DNA from: Galeopsis tetrahit
Taxonomy: Eukaryota; Streptophyta; Magnoliopsida; Lamiales; Lamiaceae
Length of the DNA: 64,000 nt
Direction of reading: 5' to 3'
Assembly (NCBI GenBank): GCA_963675135.1
Contig: OY776130.1
Span: forward strand, 19,708,001-19,772,000
The notes below the pieces were generated by a model. It worked only from the letters and a program-made list of their open reading frames with translations. It had not been told where the DNA came from and ran no database searches. This document shows positions 12,768 to 23,152 of the stretch, piece by piece. How positions within the stretch are numbered: position 1 is the stretch's first letter; each line of letters opens with the position of its first letter. The translations under genes and the position numbers were made by a program.

Positions 12768-13162
12768 GATCTATTCCACCAAGTTAAATTATTAAAATGA
12801 GGTTTATTTTATAACTTATTATAATCTCTAAACTATTGATGTAAAGTAGATAAATTAAAGCAACTTAGTACATTATTGTTTACTATATATACATATATAC
12901 GTACATATATATATATATATATATTTATCTATTGTTTTATTTTTTTGTCACGCTGGTGGTTGTTGAATACACAAATATATAACATATGACTTCTTTATTA
13001 TAAGCACACATACTCCATAACAAAACGAGACCTATCTCTAAGGTGATGGCAGATATAAGAATTAATATTGTACATCTTATGCCTAGGACAAAAAGAAAAT
13101 CCAGGGTTATCCTGGACGGACGTTGTTAGGTAATACAGATACAAAGTGATAGGTCCATGCCC
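12768..13162 (-). other. Element B leader between pre-gag ORF and gag
   Basis: An AT-rich stretch with a (TA)n run near 12905-12922 and no convincing coding sequence. It lies between the end of the pre-gag ORF and the gag start of element B. Confidence 0.5.
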
Positions 13163-13623
13163 TTATTGGGCTTTAACATTGTCCGGTGAAGGAGTGTTGG
13201 CCACCCCCTCGTATTGAGGATATAATTCAGGTTCTTCATCCACTACAATAGGTTCCTCTATCTCAGTAGATTCCAACACTTCACTTCAACTTGTTCGAGA
13301 TAGAATTGTTCGGGTTCTGCGGGGTGCCCTTCACTGACCCACTACTAGTACAGACCGGCCGAGAAGCACGGATAACATACCTCACCGTGTTGACCAGCTA
13401 AATTAAAGTAAAGGTTATAGGCGTAAAGCCTCCAAACTTCGGGCAACATGTTATTCAGCATCCGACATGCTTCATGTCCATCAAACGGAACCCCCATTTG
13501 TTGAGAAGTTCTCCATGTGGCTGCCATCTCTCCGTTGTGAGCTCCTACATCGTCGTTTTCATTTTGTTGGGTTAACACACATCGGTGTAGGTGGGCGTTG
13601 ACGTAAGCCTCGTAGTTATCCAT
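13163..13623 (-). pseudogene. Element B pre-gag extra ORF, function unknown
   Basis: The minus-strand ATG at 13623 starts MDNYEAYVNAHLHRC and continues through MGVPFDGHEACRML and LYAYNLYFNLAGQHG to about 13346. After two adjacent stops (TAG TAG) the same frame continues (WVSEGHPAEPEQFYLEQ), and a shift of one near 13280 gives VLESTEIEEPIVVDEEP and ends at a TAA (13165-13163). The restored length would be about 150 codons. It lies between the primer binding site and gag, on the gag-pol strand. I do not recognise the family. No signal peptide, membrane segment or Zn motif is visible. It may be an accessory protein carried by this lineage or a captured host fragment. Confidence 0.55.
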
Positions 13624-14101
13624 CTAGATACCAAAGTTTTTCTCAAACGTAAGTTTAATCTCAATTCAACGAGATTCTCACTAATTGTAAAATTTTATTT
13701 AGTAAGTGGTGATGAAAAATGTACTAGTTTATATACTTACTTGAATTGTAGAGGAATTGTCGCGAAGGGATGATCGCAAGGGCATCCTTAGAAAACCTTT
13801 TTTTTTTTAACTATCCTGTGTCTTTACTTCTATGAGTTGTAAGGAGAGAGTGTAGGGTACACACATATATAGTATGATTTCCCTGATTACTTTGTTCCTA
13901 AATATTTATGAATTATACATATCTATTTTTAGTAAAGACACCTACTCCTAGCTAATCATCATTTCACTATTTTACTAGTTGCATATATTTACTAGTTGCA
14001 TGCATGTAGGGTTGTATCATATATTTTAAGTGTACTATTACACATATGTATATATTGTCCATCTATAATTACGTTAGTGTTACTATTTTTTATTTTATTG
14101 C

Positions 14102-14144
<43 letters not shown>

Positions 14145-14181
14145 ATCATATAATTGAGCAAGTCTGCAGAAACCCAGACCC
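13624..14181 (-). other. Element B 5' untranslated leader
   Basis: Lies between the primer binding site and the pre-gag ORF. AT-rich, with a long perfect (TA)n microsatellite at about 14104-14140 and no coding signal. Confidence 0.55.
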
Positions 14182-14193
14182 GCTCTGATACCA
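14182..14193 (-). promoter_or_regulatory. Element B primer binding site (tRNA-Met type)
   Basis: The minus strand reads TGGTATCAGAGC, followed by GGGTCTGGG. It lies three bases inside the LTR end (GGGGTGTTACA on the minus strand), which fixes the orientation of element B and the inner end of its 5' LTR. Confidence 0.9.
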
Positions 14194-14671
14194 CACTGTA
14201 ACACCCCAATTTTAATTATACTAAAAATTAAAACGAAACATTACAAAATAATGACAACCTCATTTTTTTTTCTATATTTCTTTATATAAGTGACATATCA
14301 TGTATTATCATTTAGCTCTTGCATAATAAATCATCTTGATCATGAATATTAATAGAGTTTCAGCGGAAATATATTAATCAAGCATAATTCGAAATATGTA
14401 GATCATGGTTTAGACCCGACATATCTATTACAAAATTTAAATTGTCTTTTCGAAATAACTAGATAATTAAATAACGTAGTAGTAGTTTATTTTAATTATA
14501 ACTTTATTTCTTCGGCCATTGCATCCTGGATCACCTTTCCTTGTCAAATTCCTGCGCTGAAAATATTTAAAATAAAGGGTGAGTATGAAAACACTTAGTG
14601 AGGATTACTCCATAATTGCGCAAACTAAATTTTACAAATGTAAATAATGTGCTTGTAGAACTTGAAAGTGT

Positions 14672-14933
14672 GCTGGCAGCGCCAGACTTAACGTGAAAAT
14701 GCTGGTTGAGCTAGACGTAACTTGAATTTGCTGGGTGGACCAGACTTAGCATGAGAATGCTGGCTGGGCTAAACGTAACTTGGAATTGCTGGTTGGACCA
14801 GACGTAACTTGTAATTTGCTGGTTGGACCAGACTTAGCGTGAGAGTGCTGGCTAGGCCAGTCGTAACTTGAAATTGTTGGTTGGACCAGACTTAGCATCA
14901 GAGTGCTGGTTGGGCCAGACGTTGCTTGAAATT
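14672..14933. repeat. Nine-unit array of ~29-bp hairpin repeats
   Basis: Each unit starts GCTGG and most contain CTGGTTGGACCAGAC or a close variant, where CTGG pairs with CCAG across a short loop. Two unit types alternate: one continues CTTAGC-TGAGAGT, the other CGTAACTTGAAATT. This makes a higher-order dimer of about 59 bp. The array lies in the part of the LTR nearest the primer binding site, so it should be in the transcript. Confidence 0.85.
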
Positions 14934-15188
14934 AAATACATAGTAAGATTTAATAAGAGCAATTATAACACATGATCGTTATAACTCATTGAAGAATTGA
15001 AGAAATTCCCCACCTTCTGAAGTGTAAAACGTTAAAGATTTTTCGGCGTCACGTAACCTATAACGTGCATTTATTATTAGGTTCTAAATAAAATAAGAAA
15101 ATAGGATAACTTATTTATTGGACATTTGTTGGAAATTGTTGGAGTTAAATAAAATTTATTTTACTGGGATTAGAGGGTTGATTGGACA

Positions 15189-15191
<3 letters not shown>

Positions 15192-15226
<35 letters not shown>

Positions 15227-15515
15227 AAATAACCATAGGCTACAGATTAGCTCGCGGAAATAATTTCCGAGACTGAAATAAAACATATGAATTAACCGAC
15301 TACTCCATTTCTGTCTTGAGAGATGGAAGAGTGAACCGCCCTTTGGGCAAGTTGATGAGCCATTCCGTTGTTGGATCGGGATAAATAAGTAAATTTGCAC
15401 ACTACAAATTCCTCCTTTAATGCAGCGATCCGTTTGGCAATGTTAACTTCCGGTCCATGACCCTGTAAATATTTGGAGCACAAAGCTAAGGCTCTTTGTG
15501 AGTCACTCCTAATTT
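15192..15515 (-). mobile_element. 5'-truncated LINE insertion (RNase H end and (TA)n tail)
   Basis: The minus-strand translation (EIRSDSQRALALCSKYLQ, RSNNGMAHQLAQRAV) is the C-terminal part of a plant LINE RNase H domain, with the DS of the active site and the HxLA motif. It ends in a short 3' UTR and a (TA)n tail at 15192-15221. CAATA flanks both sides (15187-15191 and 15516-15520), a candidate target duplication. The left LTR of element B lacks this segment. Severe 5' truncation is normal for LINE insertion. Confidence 0.75.
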
Positions 15516-15736
15516 CAATATTGTAAGAGTTGAAAATATGGGTGTAGATAACTTCAAGATAATAATAAGAGGTTACTCTTTCTTATACCTTCTTTCCCTT
15601 ACCGTCAAATAATTAAGGGGTTGCTATTTATAGTAGAACAATCATCATTACTAGCCCCTTTAATCAATACATCTAGGGTTTTAGTCATGTTAACCTACGG
15701 CCTAAAGTATATCTGAATGAGATTGCTACTAATTTA

Positions 15737-16484
15737 TTTCCTTTTCTTTCAAATCGATCATTGAATCACGCATGGCGCTGCCATTAAAATAATTCATACA
15801 ATTCTTACCTTTCACCAAGTTTGTAATTGTAATTGTATTTTTATTTTTGATTTATATATCCTTTGTTTTATTTTATTATTTTTTAATTTATTATTTTAAT
15901 TATTCTCCAAATATTAAATTTAAAATTAAACATTCAATTATTAATTAATGTATTTTTTTTGAAGTCTTAATTAATGTATTTATAGACTTTATTTTCTAGT
16001 TCAAAGATAAACAAGAATCATATAATTGATGGTGGTTGGCTAAGAGTTAGAATTTGGAATTTAATGTGGTCTTCCAATTAATTAATTTGTATTTTATTCT
16101 TTCATAGATGAAAAAGCTACGGATAATAGATTTTTTCTTTGAAAGAAAGAATAAAAATACTCAAATATCTCAATTAAATCTATTTATAAATAAAGATAAA
16201 AGTCGTTCAGCAAAATTATTGAGGGTCAATCATTAGAATGTGATGCGGAATTACGACCACAAATATGAAAGTATATCATTGACAAGCGTTAGAAGAGCAT
16301 ATATCCTGCACCATACGAAATAATAATTTTAACAGGTTGCAAGTTTAATATTAAATTTTAAAAAATTTATGATAATTAATACGGAGTATATTATATATGA
16401 GATTTTTAGTGTATATTATAAATTTAATTACTTCAAAATTTTATTGTTGGCCCCCCTCAATTACTTATCCTGGGTCCACCCCTG
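15737..16484. mobile_element. Insert with hAT-like terminus (remnant)
   Basis: This stretch is absent from the left LTR of element B. Its right end reads CTGGGTCCACCCCTG, the inverse of the CAGGGG(C/T)GGA start typical of plant hAT termini. No matching CAGGGG terminus is visible at the left end, and about 48 bp of LTR are missing there, so that end may have been deleted. AT-rich, without a recognisable transposase. Confidence 0.5.
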
Positions 16485-16821
16485 GACATAGCTACGTGGG
16501 GTGCATGGATAATGATAACTAGTAATTTTTTTATATGTCGGTATAGCTGTGTGAGGTGCATGCATAATGATAGCTAGTAATTGTTTTATATGTAGGTATA
16601 TCTACGTGAGGTGTATGCATAATAATAGCTAGTAATTTTTTTATATGTAGGTATAGCTATGTGAGGTGCATGCATAATGATAGCTAGTAAATTTTTTTAT
16701 ATGTAGGTATAGCTAGGTGGGGTGCATGCATGATGTATCAATATTAATTTATTAGTAGCGTAGTATGTTTGTATGTATATACTAACACCTAAATTCTTAC
16801 TATCTTATTTTATTTATTGTA

Positions 16822-16856
<35 letters not shown>

Positions 16857-16941
16857 GCAATTTATAAAAAATAGTTATATATATATATATATGTTAATAT
16901 ATTATGGGTGAAATTTAGGAGTAGTATTTTGGGGTGTTATA

Positions 16942-19705
16942 TAAACCTCCCGATAATCTGCTTTTGCAAACTCTCTCCCAGCCCATCCATGTAAATTTCC
17001 TACTATTATCATTATCCACCTCCCCCCTAGAAAATTCATTTGGATACGTTTGATAGTATGGATAACACTCATTGGGGCTTTGAAGAACGATATGTAGTAT
17101 AATGGCATAGCCGTGAGAACCGAGTTTAGAAGTGTGATCCTCTAATCGAGAGACAGATGTCTCCTAGCCCACCCCGACAGTTTTTTCCGGAGTCTGTCAA
17201 TAAGGGGTTTCCACATTGCACTGCATCTAGGGTTAGCGCCAATGGGGAGGCTTAGATAAGAAAACGGAGTTGAGCTAGGGATACACCCGATGATATCTGA
17301 GTAGGTCGTGAGTTCCTTAGTGCTGATACTGATTGCATGCATCGAGCTCTTTGAGTAGTTTACCTTTAGGCGCGACGCTATCTCGAACAACCTTAAAACT
17401 CCCTTAATTAATTTTGCATTCTCCCTCGAAGCTCTACCAAGGAAAACTGTATTGTCAGCAAACTATAGACGGCTAACCTTCATTTTATGACACCCGATTT
17501 CAAAACACTTAGGTTATGTTTGGATGAGTGGATTTGATTTGATGAGGTATTTCTAATGAAAGGATTTAAAAATAGATGGATTTCAAATGACATGGTTTTA
17601 GTGAGGATTTCAAATCCTCTCAATTTTAACTAAAAAGTGTGTGAGCAAAAATCTAAGTATTTGAAATCCATTCATAATCCAAACAATTGGAGTGGATTTG
17701 GATGGTGAATTTAAAATCCATAGATCAAATCCATCCATCCAAATGGAGCCTTAAACTTTTCTAGACCCACAACTTTTTGCATTAAACAAATAAGGCCTTC
17801 TGTTGCAATGAGGAACAAGAATGGAGAAAGGGGGTCACCTTGTCGCATTGTCCTCTCAAGTTGAAACTCGCTAGTCGGACTCCCGTTCACTAAGATTACC
17901 ATTATGGCCGATGAGAGGCATCCACAAATCCATTTCCTCCATTTCCAGTTGAAATTCATCCCTTCCAACATCTCATCAATGAATTCCCAAAACACCGATA
18001 CGCTTTTTCAAAGTCCACTTTGAAGATTAGCCCATCCTGTTTTTCCATTTTGATGTAATCCAAGAGCTCATTGAGAACAAGTATACTGTCCAGAATTTGC
18101 TTATTTTATACGAACGCACTTTGGTTGTCGGAGATCACACCACATATCACCCAGGATTACCGATTAGCAAGTACTTTGGCTAAAATTTTGTAAAGGCAGT
18201 CGATCTATGATATAGGTCGGTAGTCTCTAATGAGACAAGATCCTTTCTTTTTTGGAATGAGAGTGACGAAGCTCAGGTTGCCTCCTTTTACGATTTTGCC
18301 ACAATAATGGAATTCTTCCAATGCACTGATGATGTCTCCTTTTATAATCGGCCACATCTTTTTGATAAACTTAAAAGTAAAGTCGTTTTATGTGAGGTCT
18401 GGCAGACGAATGTTCTCTGCCCATCCAATCTTTTTGGTCACTAGGTGTTTTATATGAGGTCTGGCAGACGATTGTTTAGAGAATTGTGATCTGAAGTGCT
18501 TGGATATTTCTCTCTTGACCTTCGGCACCTCCTCTGAACACACATTGTCAATCAGCAACCCTTCGATTCTGTTTCCTGTCCTCCTAGCTTTGATACATTT
18601 GTGGAAGTATGCAGAGTTAGCATCGCCCTCTCTAATCCACTGGATTCTTGTCCTTTGATAATTGTCCCTGTCCTTTGTTTTCCTAAGTTTCCATATGGTG
18701 CTCCTAACAGATTTCAGTAGATTTTTTTGCTCCTCAGAGAGGTCCCTATTTTCTTGAATTCTATCCAGCGTGTCCATCTCCTTCCTAGCCTCGTTTAGTG
18801 TAACTTCTGCCTTATTAATGTTCTGGATGCACCACTCCTTAATATCATTCTTCAGTCTCTTGATTTTCTCTTTGAATCTAAAGTTTTTGGTTCCATTCAC
18901 CACATATCCCATCCGTTTTTCTTGAACATATGCAGATAAGCCATGATTATCGAGCCATGAGTTGAAGAAGCTGAAGGGTTTGGGGCTCTAGTTCTGCGTG
19001 CATCTGTGGAGGAAGATGGGGTAGTGATTAAAACTGCTTTTATCCAATCCCTGCAATATATTATCTCCCCATTCGCCCACCCAATCGTCTGAAATAAGAG
19101 CTCTATCAATCCTACTGCAATATTTCCCATTGAGTCTAGACCACGTGAATTTTCTTCCCGCTAACTAAACTTCGTTGAGCCCTACCTCGGATATGAATTC
19201 TTTGAACTTCATGCTATTAGCGTTAGGTGTGTATATTGCCCTGCCTTTCCTCTTAGTCGAACTTCGTACCTCGTTGAAGTCCCCGAAGAGACACCAACTA
19301 GTGTAGCTGATGGGTTTGATTTTCCCCAGAATTGCTTCCCAAAGACTAAGTTTACTCCTGATGTCGCAAGGGCTATAGATATTAACCACCATTTGGTACT
19401 TCACGTTCTCCACTCATCTCCCTTCAATATCGATTGCTCCCTCCAAAATCCATTCGTTAATTACCTCAAATTTCTCCTTATTCTAGATGCTAACGATGCC
19501 TCCCGCCCTTCCTGCTGCATTCTTTTGCTTCCCACCCGATGTCTCTTTCACCCCAGACCGAACTGATGTTCAGTTTAGTGTGGTATTTGTACTTAGATTC
19601 TTGTATGCAAACCACATCTGGGGTAAATTTTGATACAAGCTCTCTTACCTCCCATTTCTTGAGTCTTTCCCCTAAACCTCTGATGTTGTATGATAAGACC
19701 TTCAT
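16942..19705 (-). pseudogene. LINE C ORF2: endonuclease and reverse transcriptase
   Basis: Minus strand, L1-type plant LINE. The AP endonuclease begins MKVLSYNIRGLGERLKKWEV at 19705 (CIQESK, then FGDFNEVR near 19290). A linker runs 18912-18388 (WIREGDANSAYFHK). RT follows, with MRQGDPLSPFLFLI (17860-17820), then, beyond a MITE, RL-stop-FADNTVFLGRAS (the usual FADD reads FADN), then LKVNYSKS and YLSLPIGANPR. The coding sequence is lost at 16941, directly after WERVCKSRLSGG, where gypsy element B begins. Several frameshifts and stops. It would nick target DNA and reverse transcribe its own RNA there; this copy is inactive. The zinc region and RNase H would have been on the other side of B. Confidence 0.87.
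17512..17750. mobile_element. Tourist-like MITE (239 bp) in LINE C
   Basis: Flanked by TTA on both sides (17509-17511 and 17751-17753). The termini GGTTATGTTTGGATG and CATCCAAATGGAGCC are imperfect inverted repeats, with GGATTTGAT/ATCAAATCC just inside. The LINE reading frame (GLEKFK | CFEIGCHKMK) is continuous if the MITE and one TTA are ignored, which shows the empty site directly. Tourist MITEs are mobilised in trans by PIF/Harbinger transposases. Confidence 0.88.
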
Positions 19706-20264
19706 TAAACAATATTTGGTTTGGTGATTCTCTTCTCTTCCTCGTCCTTCTGTTGCATCGATCTTAATTTTCCTAGATTCTCTTTTTCATTCTTGTCATT
19801 GATTGCCCCCACTTGTTTCCCTAACTCCCATATCTCTTCAAGCCCGAGAAGATTTTGTGGATTGGAGGGTAGTTAATTTTTGTCTTCCTCCGTAATACTG
19901 GCTTCTTGGGCTTTCGGTTTCGATGATGATTCAGACATCCCTCGGGCGAAGGTTGTCCACTGTTTCTACTTGAGGGTTAATTCTCTTTTCCGCTGAAGTT
20001 TTCTTATTCTCTTCCTCCTAGATCTTTTACATTTTTTGGTTCGATTATCGTCGTTTCCCCCTGCACTCCCGGAGTCCGGCTCGCTATCCGTTAGACTATA
20101 ACGCCAATCATCCTTACTCGGAAGAGGATTCATATGGATCTCTTCACCTCTTTTTCCATACTCGACGCCCCTCTTTCGGTTTGTGATTTCTGTAAAGCTC
20201 ATTTTGACTTTCAGAGATTTGAGGATGTCTATCTCGATATCTCCTTTCCCTGCCCCTTCATCCC
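19706..20264 (-). pseudogene. LINE C ORF1 C-terminal part and inter-ORF region
   Basis: Minus strand 20264-19966 encodes a hydrophilic tail rich in K and R (KCKRSRRKRIRKLQRKRE) that ends at TAA just ahead of ORF2. Its position and basic character fit the ORF1 RNA-binding protein of a plant LINE. The N-terminal part is cut off at 20265 by the LTR of element D. No zinc knuckle is visible in what remains. Confidence 0.55.
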
Positions 20265-21190
20265 TGTTGGGATATGAACCCACCCCTTAGGTTTGATATG
20301 ATTATGATGTAATAAGTTTTGATGGCCAAACACTTAATTAGTTTAGTGATCTGATAGGATAAGCTGAGATGTATAGAACAGCTTATAGATTCTTAGTCTA
20401 GTCACAGTTAGATCAGTTGTATGTATATCAACTGAGATCACATTTGGTTTTACACGCGCTCACTCAAGATTTGAAGAGTAGAAGACTAGAAGACTGAAGG
20501 AAGACCAAGTTTGAAGAATCAGATGAGAAGGCCCTTGTATGCCTTATCAACTGATATGGACTTCTAGAGATATCTACTGATCAAAGTTCTCAAGACTTAG
20601 AATGATTCAAATCAAATGAGAAGTCAAAGATCAAAATCAGATGAGTTGAACTCAACTGATAATCAAAATCAGATCACAAGATTACTTCATGACAGATAGG
20701 CTACTGCACTTACAAGATCAGATCAGATAAAGTATCAGACGAGATCAAGTACCAGATCCGACGAGTATCAGATCAGACGAGTACTAAGATCAGACGAGTA
20801 CAAGATCAGCCAACTAGAAATCTGCATGAAAGCTAAGTGTAAATCTCGAAGACATTGACTTTCCATATCCAATGAAGGCAAGTTCCAGATTTGGTGGAAT
20901 CAGTATCAATGAAGAAACAATCAAGAGATTACGCTGCAATCAAGTATAATCACAACGACTAGTTTCTCCTAACGGCTAGTTGATTGAAGATTAGTCCTAT
21001 AAATACAAGATCCACTTCAAATGTGAAGACACGGGAGATCATCAAGAAATATAAAATCTTACGAAGAACACACAGCTAACTAGAAGCAAGCATATTCAAA
21101 GCACAAGTTCTTCAAGCCAGTTCGATTTAGAATCTTCCCTACAAACAAGAAACTGAACCACGTTTATCATTATATATATCTTTTGGTTTA
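20265..21190 (+). repeat. Element D 5' LTR (3' end lost)
   Basis: Begins TGTTGGGATATGAAC, close to the LTR start of element E, and has a CCTATAAATAC TATA-like box near 20997. It contains clustered copies of a short motif (CAGACGAGTA and similar, 20755-20812). No TACA end or primer binding site is visible before gag, so the LTR end and leader were probably deleted. Confidence 0.55.
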
Positions 21191-21257
21191 GGCATAGTGG
21201 TTAAGAAATTTGTTGCTTGAACCATTAGTTGGAGATAGGTCAAACAACCCAATCACT

Positions 21258-21931
21258 ATCATGATCTTATGTGGTCAGTGATAACAGAAGGCCCTATCAC
21301 TATCATGATCCCAAACACAACTACTAGTGTACGAGGCGTAGCAGTTGGTGATCTTGTCCCTAAAGATAGAAATGATCTCACTCCTGATAAATCCAAACAA
21401 AATAACCTTGATAGTATTAGTCAAATTCTAATATTATCTACCTTATCTAATGAATATTTAGGTAAAGTGGTTAAGTGTGAAACAACAAAGGAGATGTAGG
21501 ATACCTTAACACTTATGTGTGAAGGCACAACCTTGATCAAAGAAAGTAAGCTCACTACTGTAATCAAGAAGTTTGATGACTTCAAGATGCAGATTGGTGA
21601 AAACATAGAGAGGCTTGACACTAGATTCACCAAGATCATCAACGAGATCGAAGCTCTTGGTAAGTCATACACCAAGCATGAGGTAAACCTAAAAGTTCTT
21701 GATTCTTTACCTTATGTATGGAAACTAAAGAAAACAATTATTAAAGATACCCAAGATATCAATAATTGGGATCGACCTACTCTGTTCTCTAATTTGAAAG
21801 CTCACGAATATGATCTTATTAGAGAAGGAGAAATAGATGATATAGAACAGGTCAATTCATCATCCTCTACTAAAGTTGTAGCCTTCAAGGCATCAACAGC
21901 TGCCAAGGAAAAAAACAAGTCATCTCTTTAA
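21258..21931 (+). pseudogene. Element D gag fragment
   Basis: Translates as HDLMWSVITEGPITIMIP, KQNNLDSISQILILSTLS, then, after an in-frame TAG near 21497, CEGTTLIKESKLTTVIKKF, RLDTRFTKIINEIEALGKSY and TLFSNLKAHEYDLI. This is a UBN2-type copia Gag, clearly related to that of element E (TRFTKIMNDLEVLGKSY). It stops at TAA 21931, before any zinc knuckle. It would be a particle protein if intact, but both ends are missing. Confidence 0.82.
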
Positions 21932-21939
21932 CCAAACAC

Positions 21940-22101
21940 ATAAGTATTAGACATCACTTCATATGAGATTTAGTAGATAAAAGTATTGTGAAGTTAGAAT
22001 ATGTTCCCACTGAAAATCAATTTGCAGATATTTTCACTAAAGCTCTTGACCATGAGAGATTGTCATTTTTTAGGAAATCTCTTGGTATGTGCACAACCTG
22101 A
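21940..22101 (+). pseudogene. Element D pol remnant (RNase H C-terminus)
   Basis: Frame 21940-22101 gives IRHHFI, a TGA, then DLVDKSIVKLEYVPTENQ and FADIFTKAL, ending at TGA. This is the conserved tail of copia RNase H (compare VKHHFIRDHVEKK and ADIFTKPLAEARF in element E). It directly follows the gag fragment, so an internal deletion removed about 3 kb of pol. The arginine expected in FIRD is replaced by the TGA. Confidence 0.85.
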
Positions 22102-23152
22102 AAATCCAAGATGAATGTTGTTACAAATGCGGTAGCATTTGGAACAACATCAAGGGTAAGTTTAAACTTAATTGATTTAATTTATTCCATGGTTCATTAA
22201 ATAATTCATGTGTAAAATATCTTTGAATCTGAAATTTGTTGTAGAAAAAAAGACATGGTTTACACCTCTCAAATGCATATAAAAATAGAATGTTGTTAGC
22301 ATACTAAAAGATGTAGTTAATCACTGAGTAACTATGGAGCACGAAGTTCACTACTACGATGCCTTCTTTTCAAAAGGTGATTAACAAATACATCAATGGG
22401 TTCATAATCCATTTGAGTAATTATGGGGCACGGAGTTCGCTACTACGATGCACTCTTCTAGAAAAATGGATCAATATGAACTAAGTGGTACAACACGAAA
22501 AGAAAAGAAAAAATATATGATGCAACACAAATGCATTAAATTCATTTAAAAACCGTGTTGAGGTGTATATATATAAATGTTTTGAGTACAACATTAAATG
22601 ATTCAAATTTATTTTTATTAGTTGTAATTATTTAATTAATTTTCTGGTATTTATTTTATTAAATGGAGCATACTAACCCATGTTTTTATTTTCCAAGTCA
22701 TGCATTATATTTAAATAATTTTGAGCTAATTTATTGATTATTTATTTAATTAATTCTACAATTTTATCCACTAACTCCATGATATAATATGGGATACCCA
22801 ACTTGCTTACCATGACCAAAAATTTGGTATCACTATCCGATCATGCATATTCCTTTTCTAGATTATTATAATTAGTGGGATATTTTTAATAACTTTCAAT
22901 CCTATACTCTATAAAATTATCTTGTAGCATTATGTTTAATTCATCAGTGTAAGTCGAAGTGTGTAATTAAGCTGAATTTTCCAGAAATCCTTATTGCAAG
23001 CTTATTTCGATTTTTTTGTCCACTTTCTTGTGCTCTAATCATTGTGTTGAAGGGATTTAAAATGACAAAGAAGGAAAACTCTTCATCTTCCTCATCTCAC
23101 GCTGAAAAATACTCCATCATCATCTTCGAACCCACTGTACCTACTCGCTTCA
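22102..23152 (+). other. Element D spacer between pol remnant and 3' ORF
   Basis: AT-rich, with no convincing ORF. It holds two imperfect copies of a segment of about 40 bp (22326-22367 and 22419-22460, both with AGTTC-CTACTACGATGC) about 93 bp apart. Such a spacer between pol and a 3' ORF is usual in Sirevirus-like elements. Confidence 0.5.

Larger units (their letters stand above)
7344..16941 (-). mobile_element. Element B: Ty3/gypsy chromovirus (Tekay/Del-like), decayed
   Basis: On the minus strand: right (5') LTR 16941-14197, primer binding site 14193-14182, leader with an extra ORF, gag, protease, RT, RNase H, integrase with a chromodomain-like tail, a G-rich polypurine tract just right of 8065, and the left (3') LTR from 8064 leftward. 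RT before integrase is the gypsy order. The left LTR is cut by copia element A; its missing part should lie beyond the left edge. The right edge abuts LINE C inside its ORF2, so B inserted into that LINE. Multiple stops, frameshifts and an internal duplication make it dead. Confidence 0.85.
14197..16941 (-). repeat. Element B 5' LTR with nested insertions
   Basis: The plus strand begins TGTAACACCCC and ends GGGGTGTTATA, near-perfect inverted termini. Parts match the left LTR. It has been enlarged by a truncated LINE (15192-15515) and by an insert ending in a hAT-like terminus (about 15737-16484). It also holds a hairpin-repeat array (14672-14933), a minisatellite of about 55 bp (16485-16733, five units) and (TA)n runs. 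Its right end abuts LINE C coding sequence. Confidence 0.75.

Noticed and set aside
15192..15515. RNase H fragment as the missing 3' part of LINE C
   Set aside because: It lies inside the gypsy LTR with its own candidate CAATA duplication and tail, and a large part of ORF2 would be missing between. A separate truncated insertion is simpler.
7950..16855. (TA)n tracts at several places as replication origins or regulatory AT-hooks
   Set aside because: Simple microsatellites typical of plant intergenic and LTR DNA. Nothing else supports a function.
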